A stretch of 64,000 nucleotides of DNA from contig JXTC01000083.1 of NCBI GenBank assembly GCA_002914845.1, forward strand, positions 203,297 to 267,296, in the 5' to 3' direction. Positions 22,921-34,114 of the stretch are shown piece by piece. Source of the stretch: Trema orientale (lineage: Eukaryota > Streptophyta > Magnoliopsida > Rosales > Cannabaceae). Each line of letters begins with the position of its first letter. Within the stretch, counting starts at the first letter, position 1. The position numbers and the translations under genes were made by a program. The notes under the pieces are model-generated. The model saw only the letters and a list, made by a program, of their open reading frames with translations, did no database searches and was not told where the DNA came from.

Positions 22921-23799
22921 GTACATCTACATACTCTAATTCATTCTACCATATTTCTATTATTAATTATTTTTATTTACTTATTTTTATTAATTTTTTT
23001 CAGGTTTTGTAATTTGTTTGTTTCTTGAGAAAGTGTGGGAAAGGGTAAAAAAAATCACGAAAGGAGTTTAGAGTAAATAGATAGCCTTAACAGATAAGGT
23101 TAGAGAAACAATGGACTAAATGTTATTCGTTTGAATTTTGAATATTCGCCAATATAGGTCAGATTACTGGATTGGATCATAATCACTTATCGGGGTTGTC
23201 TTTAATTTTTATGGATCGTTCTTTTGACTAGTTTGTTAATTCTAGGATGCAATCGGTGAGAATTAAGTTTCCATTAAAATCGGGTATTTAAGTCTTGGCA
23301 TTTTTTTTTAGGATAAGTAGATCTCGAAGTGTTGTTTAGATGGGATTCAAGTTAGGAGGGATTATACAACTATGTACAATTTGGTATATAAGCTGGTCTC
23401 CATAATCCCCTAGAGAGCTCATATAGAAAATTCATATATTAAACTGGGTATTCGAACCCGATTAATGTAGCTCTGTGGAACCAATTAAATTTATAGTATA
23501 TACATGGGTTGGTTGGGTTCATATGGTATATATTTGTGTTGCTTGGGTTCTTTTAGTTTTTGCTTGGGTTCATATAGTATATATGCAAATATCTTTTAGT
23601 CGATTTCATGGTTTATAACAAAGAATTTCTAATTTTGTTTCTATGGTGCTCATGCTTGAACTATATACTAGAAGTGTCCTAACAAATTTTTGTACTAAAA
23701 CAAACATGGTCAGTAGTTTAGACCTAGATTCTATTCTTGCTTGGGTTCTTTTAATTTGACTTCTGTTTTATTTAATTTATTGCACTTTGTTATATAGGT

Positions 23800-24150
23800 T
23801 CATTTTTATTTGGTAGATAAAAGATACTACATAGTATATACAAACTATGGTAGATAAAACTTTGTAGATAAAAATATGGTTGTTATAGATAAAAATTACT
23901 ATATGGTAGATAAAAATTATGTATATGGTAGATAATTTTAATATTTCAATAGATAAAATTATGTCAATAGTAGATAATTTTAATATTATGGTAGATTTTT
24001 TAGTTGTATTAATGTCCTATTTTTTCGGTAGATAAATTTGTGATTGTGGTAGATATAAATCATTATATGGTAGATAAATTATGTATATGGTAAATAATTT
24101 TTATATTATGATAGATAAAATTTTGTATATGGTGGACAATTTTAGTATAA
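23800..24150. repeat. Degenerate short-period GGTAGATAA repeat
   Basis: The motif TGGTAGATAA or close variants recurs about every 20-40 bp (for example around 23811, 23848, 23900, 23928, 24068). The related motif GGTATATA is common on through to 27300. Confidence 0.7.
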
Positions 24151-25224
24151 ATTCTAATATAGCTAAAACAACTCTATTGTACTCTTGCAGGAGAAAGATG
24201 GTCCAAGGTTTGAGGGTTGTGTGTGTGTGTTTGGGGGGATCAGGGGTTCAAACCTTGGTAGTGTGTGTGTGTGCCATTTTTCTTTAATTTGTAGTAAGTG
24301 GTGGTCATTAGTTAAGCTCCACTTTTAAAAAAAAAAAAATATGGAACCATCACAAAAAAATACAAAAGGAAAGCATATAAAGCTACACCAAAGAATGACA
24401 AACAAAAATGCTCTGCTCTGCTTCCTTTTCTCTTATCTCACATTGATTGTACTCTTTAAATTATCAAATATTAGTGCATGTTATATTTATGAATCTTTAA
24501 TATTTTTATATGACCTATAACAACTTAAGTCCAACTTGGTATTGTGAACTAAAGTATGAAAATATTTATTTTAGATGGAATCATATCTACCATATACGAT
24601 TATTTGCCACATGCCATGAAGATTTATTGAGTTCTTATGTTAATATTTATTTTCGATTGAGTTCTTATGCTAATATTAGTTTTCAATTGAATTCTTATTT
24701 TTTTAAATAGGTATATTACTGTTTTGATATGTAACATTATATACTATATATAAAAACATATAAACCATGGATTAACTGGTGCTAATATAGATTAAAATGC
24801 ATGAGATTCTTGTTTAACTTATACATTTGGCATGAAACAAGATAGGTAGATGCATTTTTCTTCAGAGTTCATAAGAATTTGAACTAGGTATATATTTTCA
24901 TATGCTTTAACTCAATCTAGAAATAGTACTTATGCTTTTCTTTGTTATTCATAAGATTTTGAACTCGGTATATATATCCATATACTATTATTGTATATAT
25001 AAAATTTGGTATATATATAACATGACAGTTTTTTCATATACCAGCAAAAAAGATCAATCTACAAGAACCAATCAAAACAAAAATCAAAAGTTTCATCAAT
25101 AATCCTGCTATAGGCAATCGACTTGAGTTCAAACTCGGTGAACAATCCCACTATAGGCAAGCTCCAAAGCTGAGTTCTTAGAAAAATAAGACACATAATT
25201 GTAATAACTCAAGTTGAATCTACT

Positions 25225-25912
25225 AACTATAACATAAACATGAGAATACGGAATACTGTCGAAATCCTATTCCTACAATCACAACCACGTTCCAACAAAT
25301 GAAGAGTGAACTCTGAATTAGTGTCACGAACTCGATACGTATGTGGAAACCAACATTATGAACCTGATTAGTACCGAAAAATAAGAAAAAACCAAAAGAT
25401 GTTAATACATCTACTAAAATCAATTGACAAAAGATAAAATTGAATCTAGTATATATTATTATACACCACATTAAAAATTTATATACCAAGATAAAAATTC
25501 TATATACCAAATCCTGAAAAACAACTAACAATGTATATATGCATATGAACCATATTTTGAACCACATCATATACTATATATCACCACAAAAATCTTATAT
25601 GTCATAGTTTAAAATATATGAACTGAACAACAAAATTCTTAACATGTTCATCAAAAGCCAATAAAACTAAAATGATAAAATATCCAAAATCTCAAATCTA
25701 AATCTGGTAATCCCAAGACAAATTTTCTATATATAAGGACAAAAATTACGTATACCAAGACAAAAAAATAATGTACCAAAAATATGGAAAAAAAAACAGC
25801 CTCCTTCAAATCAAAATAAACTACAAGTCAAATCAATAAGGATCTAACGACCTGAATGATTTTTCATCTTTTTCACAACACTTAATCTGGTAGGATTTGG
25901 ATTTCTGTAAGT

Positions 25913-25955
<43 letters not shown>

Positions 25956-26295
25956 GGTCGTATTGCTTACATCGACTGCAAATTAAAAATAAGGAATGTC
26001 GTTAAAATCTCACTTCCCATAACTGCAATTATGTTTCAACAAATGAATAGTAAATTTTGAATTAGTGTCACGAACTTGATATATATAGAAGACAATTGTA
26101 TGAACCTGATTAGTACCAAAAAAATAACAAAAAACCCAATAGATATTACTACGTCTACTAAAATTAATTGATAAAAAATATTACTGAATCTGGTATATAT
26201 TGTTATCTACCGTATTAATGAATTTATATAATAAGACCAAAATTCTATATACCAAATCCTGAAAAAACAACAAACAATATATATATATATATGCA
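25225..26295. repeat. Pair of ~300-bp direct repeats, ~750 bp apart
   Basis: Segment 25240-25535 and segment 25990-26275 share GAATTAGTGTCACGAACT, ATGAACCTGATTAGTACC, and AAATTCTATATACCAAATCC in the same order and spacing. The second copy follows an AT microsatellite. Confidence 0.8.
25917..25952. repeat. (AT)n microsatellite
   Basis: About eighteen uninterrupted AT units. Confidence 0.95.
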
Positions 26296-26424
26296 CATGA
26301 TATCAAAGTAAGTTTATAAGATAAAATAGTTATAGTAGATAAAATAATATAAATGGTAAATGATATTAAAAGTAAAGTAGGTAAACTATAGTTTAATCTA
26401 ATGTATAATGTATATAGTTGTAGT

Positions 26425-27300
26425 ACACTATAAATTTTAATCCATTGGACATAAAATTATAAACTAGGTATATACGACACTAATATTTCTATATACCAAC
26501 ATACAAATCATATATGGCACATCTAAGAATCTATAAACCAAATTGGAAAAAATTTCCAAACAAGAAAAATAACTCAAAAAAACACAAAACTAAACAATCA
26601 TCATTGATGAGACAAAAACTCATGAGACATGAAAATAAAAATTGGTATATAACTTTTAATTCATTATACATAAGATTGTAAACTAGGTATATATGACACC
26701 AATATTTTTATATACTAGTGTACAAATCATATGTACCACATCTAAAAATCTATGAATCAGCTGGAAAAAATTTCCAAACAAGAAAAGTAACTCAAAAAAA
26801 AAAAAAAAAAACAAATCATCACTAATGAGACATAAACTCATGAGACATGAAAATAAAAATTTGTATATAACTTTTAATCCATTATATATAAGATTATAAA
26901 TTAGGTATATACGACACCAATATTTATATATACCAGCATACAAATCATATATACCACATCTAAAAATATATGAACCAGCTGCAAAAAATTTTCAAACAAG
27001 AAAAGTAACTAAAAAAAAAACATAAAAATAAACAAATCGTCACTAATGAGACATAAACTCATAAGGCATGAAAATGAAAATTGGTATATAACTTTTAATC
27101 CATTATACATAAGATTGTAAACTAGGTATATACAACACCAATATTTCCATATACCAGTATACAAATCATATATACCACATCTAAAAATCTATGAACCAAG
27201 CTGGAAAAAAATTTTAAATAAGAAAAATAACTCAAAAAACATAAAAATAAACTAATCATCACTGATCACAAACTAAAATAATATTACACATAAAATTAGG
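26425..27300. repeat. Tandem array of four ~220-bp units
   Basis: Landmarks recur with a period of 218-221 bp. TATAACTTTTAATCCATT-type starts lie near 26430, 26648, 26866 and 27087, each followed by AAACTAGGTATATACGACAC, TATATACCACATCTAAAAAT and (in most) ATGAGACATAAACTCATGAG. The copies have diverged by several percent and by short indels in their A-runs. Confidence 0.85.
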
Positions 27301-27478
27301 TATAATAGCAATACACATTACCAGTAAAAATTAAAATCCCTAATTAATCAAGAAACTAACTTAGAGAAAGCGAAATGAAAATTCAAAGAATACAAATACT
27401 TCAATAAATCGATCAATGTATTTCGCACCATTGGAGAAGAAGAAACCACCAGAAAAAAAGAAAACACCACTAGAATAT

Positions 27479-27515
<37 letters not shown>

Positions 27516-27572
27516 CGCGCACCATTGGAGAAGAAGAAGCCGTCGGAAAAAAAAGAAAACACCACAGGAATA

Positions 27573-27608
<36 letters not shown>
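27479..27608. repeat. GA-rich microsatellites
   Basis: Two GA tracts (about 27479-27514 and 27573-27608) lie inside a duplicated GCACCATTGGAGAAGAAGAA context. They cause the low-complexity Leu/Ser frames on the other strand, which I reject as genes. Confidence 0.9.
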
Positions 27609-27610
<2 letters not shown>

Positions 27611-28080
27611 TGTGAAGGGAGAGAGAGAGCAATCGGAGGAGAAAGAGAGAGAATGAGAACGGGAAGAGAGAGAGAGGGAGAACGAAAGAGAAAACGTACA
27701 GACAAAAAAAGTGAAAAATAAAAAAACCTGACATATTAAATAAAGGGCAAAAGTGTAAAAGTAATGTACATCTTATCTGTCTATTTAAAGAAATGGACAT
27801 CTAGCTATGAAATCTAAAAAATTGGACATTTATTTATACTAATTTAAAAACTTGGACATCTACCTAAATTTCTCCATAATTAATTACAACATTAGGGGAA
27901 AAAAATCAAAATACATTCAACAACGCCATCAATGAGATCTCAAACAATTACCAATGCATCCAACTCTATAAATGAGGGATCTTAAGTTGATAAACTTGGA
28001 TTTTTACAAAAACTTCAATTAAACAAATAATAAGTAGGACTTATATAAGTCATGAGAATGAAATACATATACACTCATTA

Positions 28081-29597
28081 GGTCACGTTTGGTTGCAAAG
28101 TGAAAATGAAATAGGAATGGTAATAGTAACAGGAATAGAATGAAAAGAAAAAATGATTCATCTATTTGGTTGATATTTTAGAATCAATGTTTTAATTATA
28201 ATTATTATGTTTTGTTTATTATGGAATGGAATGTTATTAATATTGTTATAGACTAAAATGCCCCTACTAGATAAAACTTGGAAAAGTAATTAAATAGGTA
28301 TAAAATTGATTTTTAAAAAATCAATATTTTTTTTTTGAAAGGAGAAAATCAATATTTTTGAAAGACAAATATATTGATTTGTCATATATTATAAAATACA
28401 TAAAGAGACAAATATATAATTGTTCGTACCTGGTCCTTCAAAAAAAATAATAGCCATAAAGAACAAAATATATATATAATTATACATATATAACCCATAA
28501 AATGAATTTAACTTTTCTGTTCATATTTTAGTTTTGAAAAATCTTGTAATACTACAAAGAAATCAGAAATTCCATCAAAATGATTTATCAAGTTCATGGC
28601 AACAAGGCACTAAAAAAAAAAAAAAAAAAAAATCACAGGGAAGCCAAAAATATTCATAGCATACAAATAAAAACGGAAAACCCAAACGGAAAACAGCAAA
28701 AGAGAGGGAAAAAAAACCTTAAATTTAGAATCAACCAAATCAAAACAAGAAACTTTATTCACAAAGATTTTTCCAATTTTGAAATACTACCCACATTCGC
28801 CTAACTTTTAACTCAGAGCTGCAAACACAAGAAGGAAGGAGATGTTTATCATTTATGTTTAGCCTGAGACCTGGGGAACCAGATCTACTCTCTTCTACCG
28901 CGATGAGAAGAAGAAGATCAATGATGAACCGGCTGTCACCGGCAGATCCACAAAGAAGAAGATGGCAACTTTGGAAAAGAAGATGGCACAAGTAATTTGG
29001 GTTCGAATGGAATGCCTTTTCAACCACCTCAGTTTAGGAAAAGCCATTCACCCATTTAGCTGAATTGTAATTACCAAAGAAATGAGCTTTCAACTCTTCG
29101 ATGTCAAACCAAACATTAGAACGGGCTTTCTGTAAGAATAAGGATGAGTTTTTAATACTTTCACCTATAAAAACAAAAAAGAATTACAAAATAAAGGTTA
29201 ATTTTTTTTGTTTTTCAATTTTCGTACAGTTTTTATTAGAAAGTTATCACTTTTTAAAAAAAATTCAGAAAAATATTATTTTTAAAATAGTTATTAATAT
29301 ACCAGTTTCTGAAAACTAGTTATTTGTTATCAATTATATATCAATTATAAATACTTTTAGTTATTAGTTACCGGTACTCAAAAATTGATTACCGGTTAGT
29401 AATTATTATTTTTAGAAATGATATTTTTTTAAATATTTTTTAAAAAATAATATTCTTCTAATAAAAATCATACCAAATCTAAAAAATAGATATCAACATA
29501 TTTTTCTAATTCTTTTCCCCTAAAAATTCCATACAAAGCCTAATTTTCACAATAACAGTTCTATTCCATAACCTATTTACCCTAAACAAACGTTACC
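28081..29597. mobile_element. Candidate PIF/Harbinger-like non-autonomous element
   Basis: The left end GGTCACGTTTGGTT and the reverse complement of the right end, GGTAACGTTTGTTT, match at 12 of 14, preceded by TTA and followed by TAA. Both subterminal regions carry AATAGG...GGAATAGAA-like phrases. The 1.5-kb interior has no recognisable transposase. The flanking trinucleotides fit the TWA target taste of this superfamily but are not an exact direct repeat, so the class is tentative. Confidence 0.5.
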
Positions 29598-30392
29598 TAA
29601 GTTATTGCACCGTTCTTATTATATGGTACCTGCCTCATAACACAAGAACATTTACAGATTACTCATATTAAACAATTTTTTTTGTTTACTAGGTGAGCTC
29701 TCTCGTATTGCTTCATTCAATTCGAAGATAATGTAAATGTAATTAGAGTACAACATAACAACTCAATTTTCTTCCCTCAAAAAAGAAAAAAAAAACCATA
29801 ATTTTCATGTCAGTTGGTAAAAAGAAAAAAAAAATGATGATTGGAATTTTTATCCATAATAAAGAAAATAATTGTTATAGGAAATTACAAAATAAAAAGA
29901 GGAGTATTGTATTTGAAGAAGAAAATAAATAAATAAATAAATAAAGTGAAAAGAATATGTTGTTGCTCAAAAAAAGAAAAGAATATGTTGTTTACGGACC
30001 CAACATTGGGCAGATATGCAGCTGGCACCGCTAACGGCTAATTGGGAAGACGACCTTCCAACGGTCATTATTCACTCACCAGCTCCCAAAGCCCAACCCA
30101 ACTCTACCCCATTATACTTATCCTAATCCTTAGCCCAAATTCAAATGTCAAATCGCTTTTTCTTTATTGCCTCTTTCTTCCTTCCTTTTTAAATAATACT
30201 CTTATTTTTAATCAAAATTTAATTTGTAATGATTAAGTTTGTGCAGTCCACACTACCCCTCCCGTACGTTGATTGCACGCGCGTTTGTGCGAAAACGAGA
30301 AACCCTGCTTCTCTCAGTGCCATGTCACTTTCGCCCCATCTTAGATCTTACCATCCCCATTGTCAATAATCCCTCACTCTTTTCTTTATAAA

Positions 30393-30814
30393 GGCTATTT
30401 TCGGCATAGAGGAAATAAAATAGAAAGGAAAGAAAAAATAAGAGTAGAAAAAAATGTGTAAGAAAAAAAAAAGTAATTTTTCCATGTAGTTATTTGGTAT
30501 GTGAGGAGAAAAAAAGATTTATATATTTTAAAATGACTATTTTATTCTCTATATTATTATTTTAAAAATTGGTATACAAGAGTAATTTAATAAATTAAAA
30601 TTTTCATTAACCAATTCTTTTTCCTTCTCTCTTTCTTTTTAAATTCGAGACGAAAAATTTTATGAGGCCCACATATTATTTTTTCCCTATTATTTTTCTC
30701 TCTCTTCAGTCTTCACTTTTCCTTTCTACCAAACAACCCTATTTTCTATTTTTGTTTTATTTTTTTCTCCAACTCTTTCCTTCCTCTCACTTTTTCCTCT
30801 TACTAAATATAGCC
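30393..30814. mobile_element. Probable MITE (~420 bp)
   Basis: It begins GGCTATTTTCGGCATAGAGG and ends CCTCTTACTAAATATAGCC, whose reverse complement starts GGCTATATTTAGTAAGAGG. The halves are purine-rich then pyrimidine-rich, as expected of a palindromic element (GGAAAGAAAAAA on the left, TTTTTTTCTCC on the right). There is no coding capacity. Target duplication is unclear in the A-rich flanks. Confidence 0.6.
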
Positions 30815-31265
30815 AAAATTATCCGAAGATAAATGCATTGAAACTTTAGTTTGGTTAAGTTAATATTTTCTATTGTTTATTTTGTAACGTTATTCGAGCA
30901 AATCTAAATACTAATTACCAACTTTAAATTCAATCATATTCTTCTATTTTATGTATATATGTTTTGCTGGAACACTAAAGATCCAAGAGTTGTACTTGTA
31001 CCCTATTTATTTTTACTTACTATGGATAAAAGAAAGTGCAGTATATAGCTTTCAGCACCAATAGTTCTCTTAAAATTTTGCATAAATTACATTTCAAAAA
31101 ATTACATAGATAACTCTAGAAATCATATACTATACGAAACTTTGATTAGAACATATTTACCAAAAGATATGCATAATTGACGGTCTTGTACCACCAAAAC
31201 TCGATAAGTAATTACTAAGTCAGTAACGATCTTACGTAATGTCACAAAAAAAAGAAAAAATTAAG

Positions 31266-31430
31266 AGGAATGCTAAATATATTCTCTTTATCACTCTCTT
31301 TTATACTTTATAGTCTCACAGTTTGATACATAGATTTGACTATCTAGCTTAATATTTTTAATAATATAATAAACTATGTGTTAAGCAGTGAGATTGAGAG
31401 AATGTAAAAAAAAGTGCAACTAGCATTCCT
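31266..31430. mobile_element. Short MITE with perfect 10-bp terminal inverted repeats
   Basis: It starts AGGAATGCTA and ends TAGCATTCCT, an exact inverted match. Internal arms also pair loosely (ATTCTCTTTATCACTC on the left, GTGAGATTGAGAGAATG on the right). It is 165 bp with no coding capacity. Flanks AAAAAATTAA are similar on both sides but too AT-rich to call a duplication. Confidence 0.65.
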
Positions 31431-32219
31431 AAAAAATTAAACTACATATATATGATGTCACTTGAAAAATTTAAACAAAAATCACGTTATAATTGAGACT
31501 TCCAATATAAAACTTTTAAAAAAGATCCACATAATCAACGGAAGCGCACCATCAAAACTCGATAAGCCAAAAAAATAAATTACTGATTCTAGAAGAAAGT
31601 TTCGTATTACCATCTCAATGTTTCTTTCTTTTCTTTTTTCTGGGGAAAAAAAAAAAAAGAAGTGTCACATATCCTCCAAGAATCCCCTAATTGAACAATA
31701 GAATTGGTCTTTTAAATATAATTTTCAATATTATTCCGTTTAGTTGAAATTCAACTGTCACAATAAGATTTCGGTCAAGTTGGTTAACATACAAAATGTT
31801 TGTGTGACCTTTTTCATTTTCTTTAAATCAAAACCTAAATTAGTCCCAACTAGTAGTGTCATATCACACGTGTCAATAAAATTTTCTTCATATATTAATC
31901 TAACTATTTTCCAATTGGATAGAGCCACGCTCCTCTACGTTTCGTCTTACTCTTTACGAGCGCGGGGTAATGTACACACCATTTGAGTGCGCGTGGGCCA
32001 ACGCTACATCCAAAGAATCCAACGACTATATGTGCTGTAGGCCGACACGTCGTTCCAGTTCTATTATTTTATTCAAATTAAAAACAATCCTTTGTTTTTT
32101 TTTTTAATATTTAAATTTTAAAATTATTTCATTTTGTTAAAAAGTTAAATAAATAAATGAATAAAAAAATATATTTTTTCTGTGTCCTCAAAATCAACCA
32201 TTCAATCATTTCAAGTAGA
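31431..32219. promoter_or_regulatory. Promoter-side region of the UBC22-like gene
   Basis: No gene is supported. It includes a GC-richer patch at 31920-32060 with G-box-like CACGTG-related words (TCACACGTGTC near 31865) and ends at the pyrimidine-rich leader of the downstream gene. The promoter role is inferred from position. Confidence 0.4.
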
Positions 32220-32331
32220 GATCGGTTCCTCGCGAACTCAATACAGTCTCTCTCTCTGCGTCTCGCAACCCTCAAAACCCAAAGCTGTCTTCTTTTTCTT
32301 TTTCTCTCAGGGAATCGGATAAGGACATAAG
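32220..32331 (+). other. Probable 5'UTR exon 1 of the UBC22-like gene
   Basis: A TCTC-rich leader (CAGTCTCTCTCTCTGCGTC) ends at ATAAG|GTGAAT, a reasonable donor. The matching acceptor TTGCAG|GCC lies at 33992/33993, just before the exon that carries the start codon. This implies a 5'UTR intron of about 1.66 kb (32332-33992). The start of transcription is approximate. Confidence 0.55.
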
Positions 32332-32748
32332 GTGAATGAATGAATCCCCATCTGGGTTTTCAATATTTTTGCTTTTTTGATTATTTTTTGTCTATTTTTT
32401 CATCTGGGTCGGCGATTAATTTGGTTTTTATGAGCACTAAATGTGTTTAATCGGTATGTTTTTATCAATTATTAGCGCGATTTGATGTTCTTCTTTTTTG
32501 GGGTAAAGTTGAATAAAGATGTCTGTACTGGAATCTCTGGTGCTTTCTTGGTGAAATGGGAATGTGGGATTCTTGGGTATTTGGGGGTTTTCTTCTGTTT
32601 TGATCTGAAATGGGTTTTTCTCTTTCTAAGGTACTTTTCTTGCTTTAGAGGCATTTGGGGTTAGAATTTGTTTATTTCTTTATTTTGAGGTGGGGTTTGG
32701 GGAAATTGGTTCTTAAAGATGAAGCTTTGTTTTGTTCTTCTAATTCTT

Positions 32749-32751
<3 letters not shown>

Positions 32752-32799
<48 letters not shown>
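32752..32799. repeat. (AT)n microsatellite in the probable UBC22 5'UTR intron
   Basis: About 24 uninterrupted AT units. Confidence 0.95.
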
Positions 32800-32803
<4 letters not shown>

Positions 32804-34114
32804 AGTCGGAGAGATGAGTGGTTTTTCTTTCTTGACACTAAATGAGCAGTAATAAGAAGTGAGTTATTTTGTTCTTGATTATGTCTTATGGCCTCAGTTT
32901 CGGGATGTAATTATCCAGAAAAAACTAGTCTTTCTAGACTTGCAAAGCTGGATCCTTTTTACCTTTTGAACTACTGTTTCTTTTTTACCTTTGTGTATCT
33001 GAAGATTTGCAAAACTAGTTTCTCTCTTTTCGTACTTTTTTCCCTATGATGCTTTCATCTACTTTGTTGTTTTAGCATTCAGTATCTAAGCCTGCTGCTT
33101 GTCTTTGTACCTTCTTTTTAGTTAAGCCCATTCTTGGTTATTTCTTACTTTTAACATATGAAGTTTTTTCTAGTCTAGTTGTATCTATTTTGGTCTATAT
33201 TTGGTCTCCTTTTTTTCTTTGGTAAGATATCTGTCACTGATGTTTATTTTGTTCCAGCTAGACCCATCTTGTTTTTCCTTTGAAAATTTTCAAATTGTTT
33301 ACTTCAGTTACTGCTTTTTCTTGTGATACCGGTATATATGAATCTTATATGGGAATTAGCTTGTAATTTTTTCTTCTAGAATTAAGAAGAGACAAGGTAG
33401 TTCTAGGTGCCAGAGATTGACCAAACAGTCTAAATGCTGGTCCATTTGAAGATTATACATTGTTAAACTGTGTGAATGGATTGAAAATATATATAAGTTT
33501 ATACTTTGACTGGGTTGTAGGCTAAAGCTCTTTTTTTTCAAGTTTTTACTTTTCAGCATTTGTAGTGGCCTAGAACAAGCGTGAATGAGCCATTCAGTCC
33601 CACCGAACAGATGGGCCTTATTTTGATTTTTCTTCGTTCTTGCTTTTATGTGTAGTGTCATGTTCCTTTGTTCTACACTTGGTTTTTCGTTGTTAATTTC
33701 ATGGTCTTCTCCCTCTAGCCAACTTCCCAGATAACAATTCCATGTATCTCTAGCAGCTGTTACATGTTTCACGATGTTTTTTTGTTGAATCACAATATGC
33801 TAATCATGTATCATATGCTCGTAAGAGGAAAAGATTATTCTTGATCCTTCTAGTTGTCTGCTCATCCTACCCGTTGTTCGTTTGAACCATATTTTGTTTA
33901 TTTATTTTTTTCCTTTTTGGGAGAACTGCATAAAGAAAGAAGCTGATGTATTTTCATTGTTTTTGATATAAAATGTCCATTTGCATTTGCAGGCCTTACT
34001 GGTGATAGCTTGATTTTTTTTCGTCCTATTCAGCAAAACTGACATTTTTGGCACAGAATTGCTGAATTATCAGTTTCCTTTCACCAGCTGGTGTTTCATA
34101 AGGATTCCACTATT

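Larger units (their letters stand above)
22518..27875. mobile_element. Candidate large Mutator-like element carrying a ZIP-gene fragment (Pack-MULE-like)
   Basis: Flanks ATAATTAAG (22510-22518) and ATAATTAAT (27876-27884) agree at 8 of 9, though both are AT-rich. The left end GGCTGTATAGGTATCTGTC and the reverse complement of the right end, GGAGAAATTTAGGTAGATGT, share TAGGTA.(A/C)TGTC.AA.TTTT. Near the right end TGGACAT(C/T)TA recurs three times. The interior holds the ZIP exon fragment, GGTAGATAA repeats, an ~220-bp tandem array, and GA-rich tracts next to the right end. No transposase is seen. The AT-rich flanks make this weaker than the smaller elements. Confidence 0.42.

Noticed and set aside
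22537..22926. 129-codon minus-strand frame
   Set aside because: It is antisense to the ZIP fragment, whose plus-strand motif is the meaningful one.
24205..24275. tRNA- or SINE-like box (GGGGTTCAAACC)
   Set aside because: A B-box-like word is present, but no A box, no cloverleaf and GT-repeat surroundings; not a tRNA, and too weak for a SINE.
26425..27300. Regularly spaced repeats resembling an array with spacers
   Set aside because: Units are long, contiguous and diverged in plant DNA; an ordinary tandem array, not CRISPR.
27348..27800. 150- and 114-codon Leu/Ser-rich minus frames
   Set aside because: They read through GA microsatellites and have no family.
28755..29027. 90-codon minus-strand frame in the GC-richer island
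   Set aside because: No recognisable domain; kept only as a question about cargo of the surrounding element.
33356..33793. 145-codon minus-strand frame
   Set aside because: It lies wholly in the probable 5'UTR intron of the UBC22-like gene and matches nothing.
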